In this document: positions 52,745 to 60,232 of the stretch, one piece after another
Position numbering within the stretch: the first letter of the stretch is position 1
Layout: each line of letters begins with the position of its first letter
Assembly (NCBI RefSeq): GCF_000734895.2
Contig: NZ_CP011382.1
Coordinates: 4,938,700 to 5,002,699 of the forward strand
Direction of reading: 5' to 3'
Length of the DNA stretch: 64,000 nucleotides
From: Calothrix sp. 336/3
GTDB taxonomy: Bacteria > Cyanobacteriota > Cyanobacteriia > Cyanobacteriales > Nostocaceae
The notes under the pieces: generated by a model
Databases searched by the model: none
Told to the model about the DNA's origin: nothing
The model's input: only the letters and a program-made list of their open reading frames with translations
Translations under genes and position numbers: made by a program

Positions 52745-53797
52745 TTATTGCTGTGGTGGTGGTGCTTCTCTTTTAAATTGATTGATACGAGCGCACTCTA
52801 TTTCTGCTAAAGTCCCTTTGTCTTCCACTCGACCAGTTTTTGACTTAGCAATCGGGTCAATAGTACAGGATTTTCTCACATAGTAACCGACAGGATTGGC
52901 ACTTGGACCACTCCAAATACTTAACAAATCTAGTTTATAACCAGCTTTGACATTAGAGATACGTGGTTCTGTCCGCCAAAAAGCTTTTTCTTCATATTTT
53001 CGCAGATTTACTTCAATCACATTTCTTCCAAGACTGGCAACCCGTTGTTTGGCATCCAATAACCACTGTTCTACTTCTGACCAAGGTTGTTGTGAAATTT
53101 CTTCTTCTATTAGTGGTTGTAATTTCTCCAAAATTTCTACGCCATTACGTGGAATAGATTCTTTGATACCACCGCGCAAAACATAGGTTTTTTGGAATGA
53201 ATCTGTTTGCAAACTCGGATATTTTTCTAACCAATTATTCACCAGAAAATATAACTGTAGCCAGCAACTTAATACCATGGAGCAAGCAACTAGTACTAGT
53301 ACTTTTTGCCTCACTTCAACTTTGGGTATTTTTTGCTTAACATCTGTACCACTACCTTCAAAAAATTCTGGAATTGCGGTAATTAATGCCGAAATGGTGG
53401 GCCATAAAACAAAAGTTGTTTCTCTTAATGGGAGAGTCACAAAATCTTTAGCTGTAGTTGCCGTCGTTTGTTCTCCATGACCAAAGGCAAAAACGCTAAC
53501 TAATGCACCTGTAATCAGCGCTCCAATTGGCATATTTGTACCGGGAATCATGACTGGTTTATCCGTCGTGTACCAAGCAGTTCCCGCTATTAAAAATAGC
53601 CAACCACATAGGGCAATTAAGTTTTTCACAAAACCTGTGGTGAAGGAGGACATTAACCAGGAAAATAAACTCAAATAAATTAAAGTTTGCCAAGAAAAAG
53701 CCTTCGGTGGCAACAATAGTTTTTTGAGATTTTCCCAAACATCCTTAATAATGGCAAATGCTAGCAAATCATCTAGCAGGCTCATATTACGACTCAT
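52745..53797 (-). CDS. fraD: Septal protein FraD (DUF5357)
   Basis: The 350-residue protein has five hydrophobic segments in the first ~210 residues (LIYLSLFSWLMSSFTTGFVK, LIALCGWLFLIAGTAWY, a Gly-rich GALITGALVSVFAFGHG, and others). A periplasmic C-terminal domain of about 140 residues, with coiled-coil-like VEILEKLQPLIEEEISQQ, follows. Size and layout match Anabaena FraD, which sits at the cell septum and is needed for septal junctions and molecular exchange between cells. I chose the ATG at 53797; ATG 53785 is also possible, and the longer frame starts with TTG. It is directly downstream of fraC. Confidence 0.87.
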   Translation of the reverse strand: MSRNMSLLDDLLAFAIIKDVWENLKKLLLPPKAFSWQTLIYLSLFSWLMSSFTTGFVKNLIALCGWLFLIAGTAWYTTDKPVMIPGTNMPIGALITGALVSVFAFGHGEQTTATTAKDFVTLPLRETTFVLWPTISALITAIPEFFEGSGTDVKQKIPKVEVRQKVLVLVACSMVLSCWLQLYFLVNNWLEKYPSLQTDSFQKTYVLRGGIKESIPRNGVEILEKLQPLIEEEISQQPWSEVEQWLLDAKQRVASLGRNVIEVNLRKYEEKAFWRTEPRISNVKAGYKLDLLSIWSGPSANPVGYYVRKSCTIDPIAKSKTGRVEDKGTLAEIECARINQFKREAPPPQQ

Positions 53798-53882
53798 ATA
53801 TTCTACCCAAATGGAAATATTTGTGAAATTGATGAATGAAGTAAATATACTTTTTGTGCTGCTGAAACTTGTCAATAATCAA

Positions 53883-54437
53883 CTATAAGTTAACAGCACG
53901 GAGTAGGATTACTAGCACGATAGCGCTATAGCTGAGGGAGTTAGCAATCAAGGTAGTAGTAGCTAAGTTAGTATTTTGAATTCTGGCTCGAAAACGTCGA
54001 GAGAATCTTCTCGATGATACGGATTGCACATCAAGCTCTGGTTTTTTCTCAAATTCGCTCAGAGAAATTAAAAGAACTTTCAAAAAGATAAATTTAACCA
54101 AAAATGTACTAAAGAAAATAATAAATGCTGTGAGAATGAGAATACCTTGAACTGCATTAGATTGGAAACGATTGAAGAAAATATAACTAATTAATTCCGA
54201 TTTGAGTTGGATGGGTAAAAGAGGTTCTGCGAGGAAGAATGCGAACCAACCAATAGCACTAGAAAAGAGATTCATCGCCAGGGCGTAAAACGTGGAAGTT
54301 TTTTTGTCGAACTTCAGTCGATTATTCAGAACATACGCTTCTATGGCGATCGCTATCAGTAAAAATAAAAAATCAAAGAGAATTACCCCTAGGGGGAAAA
54401 CTGTGGGAAAGGTGGGAAGGGGAGGTAATCTAAACAT
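53883..54437 (-). CDS. fraC: Septal protein FraC
   Basis: The 184-residue protein has about four membrane helices: VILFDFLFLLIAIAIEAYVL, LAMNLFSSAIGWFAFFLAEP, GILILTAFIIFFSTFLVKFI and a C-terminal one near LATTTLIANSLSYSAIVLVI. Between helices three and four is a basic loop, SSRRFSRRFRARIQ. Size, topology and its place immediately upstream of a FraD-like gene match FraC of Anabaena, required for long filaments and septal localisation of FraD. It begins the operon. Short purine runs, but no obvious heptamer repeats, precede it. Confidence 0.87.
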   Translation of the reverse strand: MFRLPPLPTFPTVFPLGVILFDFLFLLIAIAIEAYVLNNRLKFDKKTSTFYALAMNLFSSAIGWFAFFLAEPLLPIQLKSELISYIFFNRFQSNAVQGILILTAFIIFFSTFLVKFIFLKVLLISLSEFEKKPELDVQSVSSRRFSRRFRARIQNTNLATTTLIANSLSYSAIVLVILLRAVNL

Positions 54438-54983
54438 GGTTTTTAGATAGCTGCTGTTGTTGGTTTAGGGGATTTTGAATAGAGAATTCGAGGAAAGGCG
54501 AACACTGAGGTATCGTTTCTGCCCTATTTTGTCTGATAAATTGGGGATTCCCCCTATCAATGTCACGATTCTCGCTATTTGATATCAGTTGATTCGATAT
54601 TTTATACCTACCATGGCAGGATTGGGCAAAATTGGCTAACCCCTGAGGGGATATCACCAGGAAGTTCCATCTCATTCATTAGCTGTTGAGATTATAGATT
54701 CATTGGTAACTTTATGAGAGTATATAGCCCTTTGAACGGGAATCCAATGTTACTTGACAAAGGGTAAATAGACACTTGGGAAAATCAGGATAGATGTGGG
54801 GATGGAATGCTTCTAGCAAGGGTTTGGGGCAATGCATCATCAAATTCGGTCGATGTCTCATCAGGAAACGGTGACAGGGAAGAGTTATAAATTCTTTTCT
54901 TTTTAAGCTTTCCCACCTAGTTAAACATATGAGAACCGACAACGGGTAAGATGGGAGACTGCGATGTTACAGCTTTTGGTGAG
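54438..54983. other. Divergent intergenic region fraC / CobO-like gene
   Basis: These ~545 bases hold no gene I can support; two open frames of 76-81 codons on the minus strand show no family features. No cobalamin riboswitch-like conserved boxes were seen, although the plus-strand gene is a corrinoid enzyme. Promoters for the fra operon and the CobO-like gene are expected. Confidence 0.35.
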
Positions 54984-56120
54984 ATGACAAGGAACGGCAT
55001 CGGTATTCGCACCGCCCAAGTGCGTCAACAACGGGTCACAGGACAAATTCATGTCTATGATGGTGCTGGGAAAGGCAAGTCCCAAGCAGCTTTAGGCGTA
55101 GTTTTGCGTTCGATTGGCTTAGGAATTAATACACCGAATAATGTCAACCGCGTCTTGCTATTGCGGTTTTTGAAGGGTCCAGAGCGGGACTATGATGAAG
55201 ATGGAGCGATCGCCGCTTTACAACGTGGTTTTCCCCATCTGATAGATCAGGTTCGCACTGGCAGGGCGGAATATTTTGGAGCAGATGAGATTATCACCTA
55301 TGATCGGGAAGAAGCGGCAAGGGGATGGGATGTTGCCAAGGGGGCGATCGCCTCTGGATTATATTCTGTTGTGGTTCTCGATGAGATCAACCCAGTTTTA
55401 GATTTGGGTTTACTCCCTACCCAAGAAGTTATCCGTACCCTGAAAGATAAACCCCAGGATTTAGAAATTATTGCCACCGGACGTGCTGCACCTCCAGAAT
55501 TACTGGATATTGCTGATTTACATTCGGAAATGAAACCCCACCACCACCCAACTGCGGAAGCTCAGGGAATTGGTGGTATTGAAGTTTATACAGGTGCAGG
55601 GAAAGGAAAATCTACTAGCGCCCTAGGAAAAGCTCTAAAAGCTATTGGTAGGGGAATTAATCATCCTGGTTCTACCCGTGTACTGATTATGCAGTGGCTC
55701 AAAGGTGGTACAGGTTATACAGAAGATGCAGCCCTGGCAGCCTTACAACAATCCTATCCAGAGGTTGTTGATCATCAGCGTTGTGGACGGGATGCCATTG
55801 TTTGGCGTAATTCTCGCCAGGAATTAGACTATGTGGAAGCAGAAAGAGGTTGGGAGATTGCCAAGATAGCGATCGCCTCTGGACTTTATAAAACCATCAT
55901 CCTTGATGAACTTAACCCCACGGTCGATTTGGAACTTCTACCTGTGGAACCTATCGTTCAAGCATTACTCCGTAAACCCCGTGATACGGAAGTGATTATC
56001 ACCGGACGTTGTCACAACCAACCAGCATATTTTGACCTGGCAACGGTTCACTCAGAAGTCTACTGTCATAAACACTATGCCAATCAAGGTGTAGAACTCA
56101 AACGAGGAGTAGATTTTTAA
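54984..56120 (+). CDS. Tandem CobO-like (cob(I)alamin adenosyltransferase family) P-loop protein
   Basis: The 378-residue protein is an internal duplication of a CobO/BtuR-type P-loop domain. The first half has IHVYDGAGKGKSQAALGVVL (about residues 22-41) and VVLDEINPVLDLGLL. The second has IEVYTGAGKGKSTSALGKAL (about 204-223) and IILDELNPTVDLELL. Each half ends with an ATGR- or ITGR-type motif. Both P-loops are intact, so both halves may bind ATP. CobO enzymes adenosylate cobalamin; in this tandem arrangement, which other cyanobacteria share, the activity has not been settled to my knowledge. I chose ATG 54984; an in-frame ATG lies 11 codons upstream. Confidence 0.88.
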   Translation: MTRNGIGIRTAQVRQQRVTGQIHVYDGAGKGKSQAALGVVLRSIGLGINTPNNVNRVLLLRFLKGPERDYDEDGAIAALQRGFPHLIDQVRTGRAEYFGADEIITYDREEAARGWDVAKGAIASGLYSVVVLDEINPVLDLGLLPTQEVIRTLKDKPQDLEIIATGRAAPPELLDIADLHSEMKPHHHPTAEAQGIGGIEVYTGAGKGKSTSALGKALKAIGRGINHPGSTRVLIMQWLKGGTGYTEDAALAALQQSYPEVVDHQRCGRDAIVWRNSRQELDYVEAERGWEIAKIAIASGLYKTIILDELNPTVDLELLPVEPIVQALLRKPRDTEVIITGRCHNQPAYFDLATVHSEVYCHKHYANQGVELKRGVDF

Positions 56121-56136
56121 GGTTCAAATTGTCTTT

Positions 56137-56161
56137 AATTTTGAATTTTGAATTTTGAATT
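56137..56161. repeat. Heptamer tandem repeat (TTTTGAA)n
   Basis: Just after the CobO-like stop, AATTTTGAATTTTGAATTTT-type sequence repeats a 7-bp unit three times. It belongs to the same class of short heptamer arrays seen elsewhere in this window. It ends 13 bases before the next small gene. Confidence 0.65.
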
Positions 56162-56174
56162 GGAGCGAAGCGAT

Positions 56175-56288
56175 ATGACCGTGGATAGTAATGTGCTGGA
56201 TTGGATTACCGGTGGATTGGGAATATTAATTCTCCTAGGTGGAATGTTGATGATGTTTACCACCATTTTCACTACTAAAAATAAATAA
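56175..56288 (+). CDS. 37-residue single-pass membrane protein
   Basis: The peptide MTVDSNVLDWITGGLGILIL continues LGGMLMMFTTIFTTKNK. It has a short acidic N-terminus, one hydrophobic helix (about residues 11-32) and a basic end, the layout of small photosystem, cytochrome b6f or NDH-1 subunits. It does not match the PsbM, PsbT, PsbX, PetL, PetM or PetN sequences that I remember. GGAG lies 9 bases before the ATG, and a clear terminator follows the stop by 16 bases, which supports a real gene. Its function is unknown. Confidence 0.6.
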   Translation: MTVDSNVLDWITGGLGILILLGGMLMMFTTIFTTKNK

Positions 56289-56303
56289 TTTTGCCACATA
56301 AAA

Positions 56304-56342
56304 AAAGAAGTCTTGATGCTAGTCTCACCAAGGCTTCTTTTT
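56304..56342. terminator. Bidirectional terminator between the 37-residue gene and the minus-strand 79-residue gene
   Basis: GAAGTCTTG and CAAGGCTTC pair (one wobble) around a 13-base loop, flanked by As on the left and five Ts on the right. It can therefore work in both directions. It serves the plus-strand small gene and may serve the minus-strand operon ending at 56398. Confidence 0.82.
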
Positions 56343-56397
56343 GTTTTATGGGTTAGGTTTATCCCCAACCCCGTAATGATTTTCCACATCATGCATC

Positions 56398-56637
56398 TTA
56401 CACAACGTGGTTGAAAACTACTCCCCAAATACCTCCGGTAACAGCAAATGCAACCAAAAGATTAGTGAAGAATCTGCCTAGTTCGACGCTTTGACCGAGT
56501 ACTTTATCTTCTTGACCTGCGGTGAAGAATAAAGACCAAGCTTGGTTAGCATTAATCTTTTCAAAATTGTTGAATTCGGGACGAAAGACAACGGGACCTA
56601 ACAAGTTGGAGTTGGGATAGTTAAAATCTGTTTTCAT
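56398..56637 (-). CDS. Small membrane protein beside the Hlip gene, 79 residues
   Basis: The protein begins MKTDFNYPNSNLLGPVVFRP. It has FEKINANQAWSLFFTAGQED and a C-terminal membrane helix in FTNLLVAFAVTGGIWGVVF. GAGGA seven bases before the ATG supports translation. It lies 70 bp downstream of the high-light-inducible gene on the same strand, so they are probably co-transcribed. It lacks the ExxNGR chlorophyll-binding motif (VELGRFF is only faintly similar), so it is not an ordinary Hlip. A role with photosystem or chlorophyll assembly is an inference from the neighbour alone. Confidence 0.7.
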   Translation of the reverse strand: MKTDFNYPNSNLLGPVVFRPEFNNFEKINANQAWSLFFTAGQEDKVLGQSVELGRFFTNLLVAFAVTGGIWGVVFNHVV

Positions 56638-56707
56638 GGTTTTTCCTCAATTAAGATGATTTTTTACACTTTGACTTGGGTTAATTGTGATGATTCTGCT
56701 CACAAAT

Positions 56708-56920
56708 TTACAGACCGTTTAACAAACCAATGACACCATGTCCGCTCAGTACTTCTAAAGCAATTAAAGACACAAAACCAATCATTGCTAAACGTCCGTT
56801 CAGTTTTTCTGCGTATTCAGTAAAACCAGTGCGCTCTGTCTGGTCTACATATACTTTTGGCTCAATGGCGAAGTTGTTGAGTTGACCGCGCTCGTTAATT
56901 GTGAATCCTCTGCTAGTCAT
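56708..56920 (-). CDS. High-light-inducible (Hlip/SCP) chlorophyll-binding protein
   Basis: The 70-residue protein MTSRGFTINERGQLNNFAIE carries the chlorophyll-binding helix signature EKLNGRLAMIGF at residues 38-49, followed by VSLIALEVLSGHGVIGLLN. This is the single-helix LHC-like fold of Hlips, which protect photosystem II assembly intermediates and recycle chlorophyll in thylakoids under stress. I chose the ATG at 56920, preceded by AAGGA at eight bases. A longer in-frame start at 57031 would translate the promoter region. HLR1-like half-sites lie just upstream. Confidence 0.92.
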   Translation of the reverse strand: MTSRGFTINERGQLNNFAIEPKVYVDQTERTGFTEYAEKLNGRLAMIGFVSLIALEVLSGHGVIGLLNGL

Positions 56921-56941
56921 GGTTGAGTTCCTTTGTTTAAC

Positions 56942-56969
56942 TTTGTAACTAAATACTAACTTATGTAAC
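56942..56969 (-). promoter_or_regulatory. HLR1-like (RpaB) half-sites upstream of the Hlip gene
   Basis: On the minus strand GTTACATA (complement of 56962-56969) and GTTACAAA (complement of 56942-56949) are exact matches to the HLR1 half-site (G/T)TTACA(A/T)(A/T). They are 20 bp apart, with a degenerate copy, GTTAGTAT, in between. HLR1 half-sites are normally spaced 10 bp. RpaB binds them in cyanobacterial high-light promoters, including hli genes. They lie 22-49 bp upstream of the start codon. Confidence 0.6.
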
Positions 56970-57102
56970 AGAATATTTACAAGTACTTGACAAAATAAAT
57001 AGGTTCGGCTATCCGTAATATCTACGGTCAAGAACCGAACCTATGGGAAAAATTCATTTGTAAAACCTTGTGTTGTAGCGATTAATTCTGCACCCAACAC
57101 CC

Positions 57103-57133
57103 ATCACTCATTACTCATTACTCATTACTCATT
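57103..57133. repeat. Heptamer tandem repeat (ATTACTC)4
   Basis: ATCACTC is followed by three copies of ATTACTC and a partial unit. The array overlaps the last codons and stop of the sugar permease gene, so the final Asn-Glu and the stop are read from repeat sequence. It is another STRR-type array. Confidence 0.8.
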
Positions 57134-58009
57134 CGATGTGCGCAACTGCCAATAAACCATAATGAGTGTGAAAAATAACAGAACCGAGGCTGCTGCTGCT
57201 GCGTAACCGAAGTCAAATTGTCCGAAAGCCTCTTGATAGATGTAATGTACAAGTAGATTGGTGGAATTGAGGGGACCTCCACCAGTAATTACATATACTT
57301 GCTCGAAACTGCGTAAGGTAAAAATGACTGTGGTGACGATCGCGAAAATTAGAGTTGGTCGTAATCCCGGTAGGGTAATATGCCAAAATTGCTGCCAATT
57401 ATTTGCCCCGTCTAATTCTGCTGCTTCGTAACGATTGGGGGGAATCATTTGTAATCCTGCCAGGAATACAACCATATTGAAGCCGAGTTGCTTCCAGATG
57501 CTTAATATAATCAGTACTGGCATTGCCCAGAAAGTATCCCCTAGCCAGGAAATTGCCGGGATACCCATACTACTTAATAGAGCATTCATGGGACCTTCTG
57601 TTTGAAATAACCAGCGAAATCCTAAACCTGCGGCAACTAGGGAGATAATTGACGGCAGAAAGTAAACGGTGCGTAGTATTCCGCGAAGGAAGACGGTTTG
57701 GTTGAGTAATACTGCGATCGCCAGGGGAATAATTAAGCTAGGAATTACCGTGGCAATGGTGAAGTAGAGAGTATTGCTAATCACTTGCCAAAAGTCCGGG
57801 TTGAGTATCAGACGCAGATAATTTTTTAACCCTACCCAATAAGCTCCGCTAGAGGTGAAACTACCAGCAGTGAAGCTGAGGAAAAACAGGTAAATGATGG
57901 GAGCAATCAGGAAAATAGTTAATAAGATTATGGCTGGAGCGAGGAAAATCCAGGCGGCAACAGTGTCATTGTCGAGGAAGTGGCGCTGGGATGAGCGAGA
58001 GGTTACCAT
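57125..58009 (-). CDS. Carbohydrate ABC transporter permease (MalF/UgpA type)
   Basis: The 294-residue protein has six membrane helices, starting FLAPAIILLTIFLIAPIIYL. Its EAA loop, YEAAELDGANNWQQFWHITL followed by PGLRPT, lies at about residues 196-222 and is the contact with the ATPase. It belongs to the MalF/UgpA family of sugar permeases. No partner permease, binding protein or ATPase for sugars adjoins it, so it is an orphan subunit of a split system, as is common in cyanobacteria. Its substrate is unknown. Confidence 0.88.
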   Translation of the reverse strand: MVTSRSSQRHFLDNDTVAAWIFLAPAIILLTIFLIAPIIYLFFLSFTAGSFTSSGAYWVGLKNYLRLILNPDFWQVISNTLYFTIATVIPSLIIPLAIAVLLNQTVFLRGILRTVYFLPSIISLVAAGLGFRWLFQTEGPMNALLSSMGIPAISWLGDTFWAMPVLIILSIWKQLGFNMVVFLAGLQMIPPNRYEAAELDGANNWQQFWHITLPGLRPTLIFAIVTTVIFTLRSFEQVYVITGGGPLNSTNLLVHYIYQEAFGQFDFGYAAAAASVLLFFTLIMVYWQLRTSNE

Positions 58010-58070
58010 GGGGCTGACTACCAGTGATTAATGTATAAAAAGTTATTTTTTTGTTGTATTTATTGCAAAA

Positions 58071-58718
58071 ATGAAAATTTTTTTTCTGACTGAGGAAACT
58101 TTTGTTAACAGTATAGGATTTTCTGGGATAGGGGCGATCGCTCGTCAGGGTTTTGTCTTCGCTTTGATTGGCGGAATTCTGACAATTAATGGTTGTAGTC
58201 AATCAACTTCTGAGTCTGGGAAAACATCTGAGACGGTATCAAATTCCTCAACAACATCTCCGGTACTGGGTGCTGCGATCGCCACTTTGGATGTAGTAAC
58301 TCGTGTATCCTTGGCAGATAATGTTAATAAAGCCAAGGAGAGTGAAGGTAAAACCTATATTGGCTCTATTAATCGCGGACAACAAGCTTATTATTTGGAA
58401 TATAGCAAATTTGCGGCGAATCTTCCGGAGTTACAGATGGGAATTCAACCAGAAACGAAGAACTATAGCTATCGGGTTGTACTTTCTGCTGCTAATCCGA
58501 AACAGGTGATGGCGATCGCCCAAGCTAAATCTGCAAATACTGAGAGTTTTATTGGCTTAGTGTATTTTGTTCCCGAGAATGCTAAGGGTTCTGAACCTGT
58601 TACCGTCGCTCAAGTTTGTCGCATGACTGTTCCCCTGACTCAGGAACCTGCTATGCCTGCCGCTCCTGCCAGTGCATCAGAGAAGATACAATGTCCTGAA
58701 GGTTCATTTCCTCTCTAA
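58071..58718 (+). CDS. Lipoprotein with a type IV pilin-like (G/H family) domain
   Basis: The 215-residue protein lacks the prepilin GFTLIE signal. Instead its N-terminus has a hydrophobic stretch, GFVFALIGGILTINGC, ending in a lipobox-like INGC at about residue 42. After a Ser/Thr-rich linker comes SEGKTYIGSINRGQQAYYLE, nearly the same as the core of cyanobacterial pilins (compare the pilin at 35737-36294), then a globular domain with paired cysteines (VAQVCRM, KIQCPEG). It could be a membrane-anchored pilin relative that interacts with pili, or a neofunctionalised pilin. The start is uncertain, because the leader before the hydrophobic part is long. Confidence 0.75.
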   Translation: MKIFFLTEETFVNSIGFSGIGAIARQGFVFALIGGILTINGCSQSTSESGKTSETVSNSSTTSPVLGAAIATLDVVTRVSLADNVNKAKESEGKTYIGSINRGQQAYYLEYSKFAANLPELQMGIQPETKNYSYRVVLSAANPKQVMAIAQAKSANTESFIGLVYFVPENAKGSEPVTVAQVCRMTVPLTQEPAMPAAPASASEKIQCPEGSFPL

Positions 58719-58813
58719 TATTACAGTTCTATCGTTCCCATAATTTAGCTGTAGAATTTGCACCGGAGGCACTGTAAAATCCTTGATGCTGCCTCTGCGT
58801 GATATCTGAACTT

Positions 58814-59461
58814 ATGACGACGCTTGACTCTGGTTTAACTCCCACCCTGATTTCTCCCACATTGGAAATTGAATCATTACCTCAAGATAAACCCGTAAAA
58901 CTGGGAATTATGGCTTCTGGAAGTGGAAGTAATTTTCAGGCGATCGCCCAAGCTATAACAGATGGTAAACTGAGGGCGCAGATACAGGTATTAATCTACA
59001 ACAATCCCGATGCCTATGCCGCAGTCAGAGCCAAGGATTGGGGAGTACCTGCTGTATTATTAAATCACCGAGAATACCCCAGTCGGGAAGCCTTGGACGC
59101 TCAAATAGCCCAAACTCTGAAGGAATACGGTGTGGAATGGGTAGTTATGGCTGGTTGGATGCGTTTAGTAACGCCTGTATTAATTGATGCTTTCCCCAAT
59201 CAAATTATCAATATTCATCCTAGTCTTTTGCCTAGTTTTAAAGGCACACGGGCGATAGAACAGGCTTTAGATACTGGCGTCAAAATTGCTGGTTGTACAG
59301 CACATTTAGTCTGTCTGGAGGTGGATAGTGGGAAAATTTTAATGCAAGCAGCTGTGCCAGTATTACCCAATGATACGAGAGATACTCTCCATGCTCGAAT
59401 TCAGATAGAGGAGCATCGAATTCTACCCCAGGCGATCGCCCTAGCAACTTTCTCTGAATAG
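58814..59461 (+). CDS. purN: Phosphoribosylglycinamide formyltransferase
   Basis: The 215-residue folate-dependent enzyme has LGIMASGSGSNFQAIAQAI for GAR phosphate binding. The catalytic Asn-His pair is in NIHPSLLPSFKGTRAIEQAL and the catalytic Asp in HLVCLEVDSGKIL. It transfers the formyl group of 10-formyltetrahydrofolate to GAR in purine synthesis. The first ~30 residues are an unconserved leader. I used ATG 58814 rather than GTG 58799. It is convergent with the peroxiredoxin gene. Confidence 0.94.
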   Translation: MTTLDSGLTPTLISPTLEIESLPQDKPVKLGIMASGSGSNFQAIAQAITDGKLRAQIQVLIYNNPDAYAAVRAKDWGVPAVLLNHREYPSREALDAQIAQTLKEYGVEWVVMAGWMRLVTPVLIDAFPNQIINIHPSLLPSFKGTRAIEQALDTGVKIAGCTAHLVCLEVDSGKILMQAAVPVLPNDTRDTLHARIQIEEHRILPQAIALATFSE

Positions 59462-59479
59462 CTGAGATACGGAGTAGTT

Positions 59480-59511
59480 AGATCCGCGACTTTGTGAAAA
59501 GCCGGGGATCT
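59480..59511. terminator. Hairpin between purN and the peroxiredoxin gene
   Basis: AGATCCGCGACTTT and AAAGCCGGGGATCT form a 14-bp stem with two mismatches around a short loop, between two convergent genes. There is no T-run. Similar AGATCC...CGACTTTTT-type hairpins are dispersed repeats in Nostocales, often used at gene ends. Confidence 0.6.
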
Positions 59512-59534
59512 AGCGAGAGAATTGTGATTAAAAA

Positions 59535-60107
59535 CTAACCAATAAAGCTCAAACGAGGTGCAACCTCAGAGGAGCGAGGAACACCTTTCAAGTAAGCAAG
59601 CACCGTATCTGCATCGGAAACCTCAAAGGGATCGGTGGGACAGTTATCTTCATAACCTGGCTCTACAAACATTTTTTCAATTTCACAGTTGTTAACAACC
59701 ATGGCATAGCGCCAAGAACGCATCCCAAAACCAATATTAGATTTATCAACTAACATCCCCATTTTGCGAGTGAATTCACCACTACCATCTGGTAGGAGGA
59801 AGACATTTTTTGCACCCTGTTGTTTACCCCACTGAAACATCACAAAAGCATCATTGACTGAAAGACAAATAATCTGATCGATTCCCTGGGCTTTAAATTC
59901 CTCGTATAGTTCTTCATAGCGAGGCAAATGAGTAGAAGAACAGGTGGGAGTAAATGCTCCAGGAAGAGCAAATAAAACAATGCGCTTGCCAGCAAAAATT
60001 TCTTGGGTAGTTCTATCTTGCCAACGGAAAGGATTAGGTCCTCCGACGGACTCATCACGGACACGAGTCTTAAATACTACATCGGGAACGCGATTAACCA
60101 TAGCCAT
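59535..60107 (-). CDS. Type II peroxiredoxin
   Basis: The 190-residue thiol peroxidase has the peroxidatic Cys56 in FALPGAFTPTCSSTHLPRYE, typical of the PrxII/Prx5 group. It has ICLSVNDAFVMFQWGKQQGA, FLLPDGSGEFTRKMGML and a conserved Arg in GMRSWRYAMVV. A further Cys occurs in VNNCEIEKMF and in EDNCPTDPFEVSD. It reduces peroxides with glutathione or thioredoxin in the cytosol. I chose the ATG at 60107, where the conserved MAMVNRVPDVVFKTR begins; an upstream ATG at 60155 would add 16 residues. Confidence 0.92.
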   Translation of the reverse strand: MAMVNRVPDVVFKTRVRDESVGGPNPFRWQDRTTQEIFAGKRIVLFALPGAFTPTCSSTHLPRYEELYEEFKAQGIDQIICLSVNDAFVMFQWGKQQGAKNVFLLPDGSGEFTRKMGMLVDKSNIGFGMRSWRYAMVVNNCEIEKMFVEPGYEDNCPTDPFEVSDADTVLAYLKGVPRSSEVAPRLSFIG

Positions 60108-60183
60108 AAATACCTCTTTATGTAAATTGCAGACTAGAAATTGGTGGTGGGGCAAAAATCATGTAAATCAAAAATAATTATAG

Positions 60184-60226
60184 TTGAGGAATTACTTCCT
60201 GGACTTGATAATTTATGATTCCTCAA
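60184..60226 (-). terminator. Hairpin downstream of the nucleotidyltransferase gene
   Basis: TTGAGGAAT and ATTCCTCAA form a perfect 9-bp inverted repeat with a 25-base interior, directly after the nucleotidyltransferase stop on the minus strand and before the peroxiredoxin start. No clean T-run follows, so it may be a weak terminator. Confidence 0.5.
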
Positions 60227-60232
60227 AACAAA

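Noticed and set aside
54430..54942. Two minus-strand open frames of 76-81 codons upstream of fraC
   Set aside because: One overlaps the fraC start, and neither has family features or a clear ribosome-binding site. They are probably chance frames.
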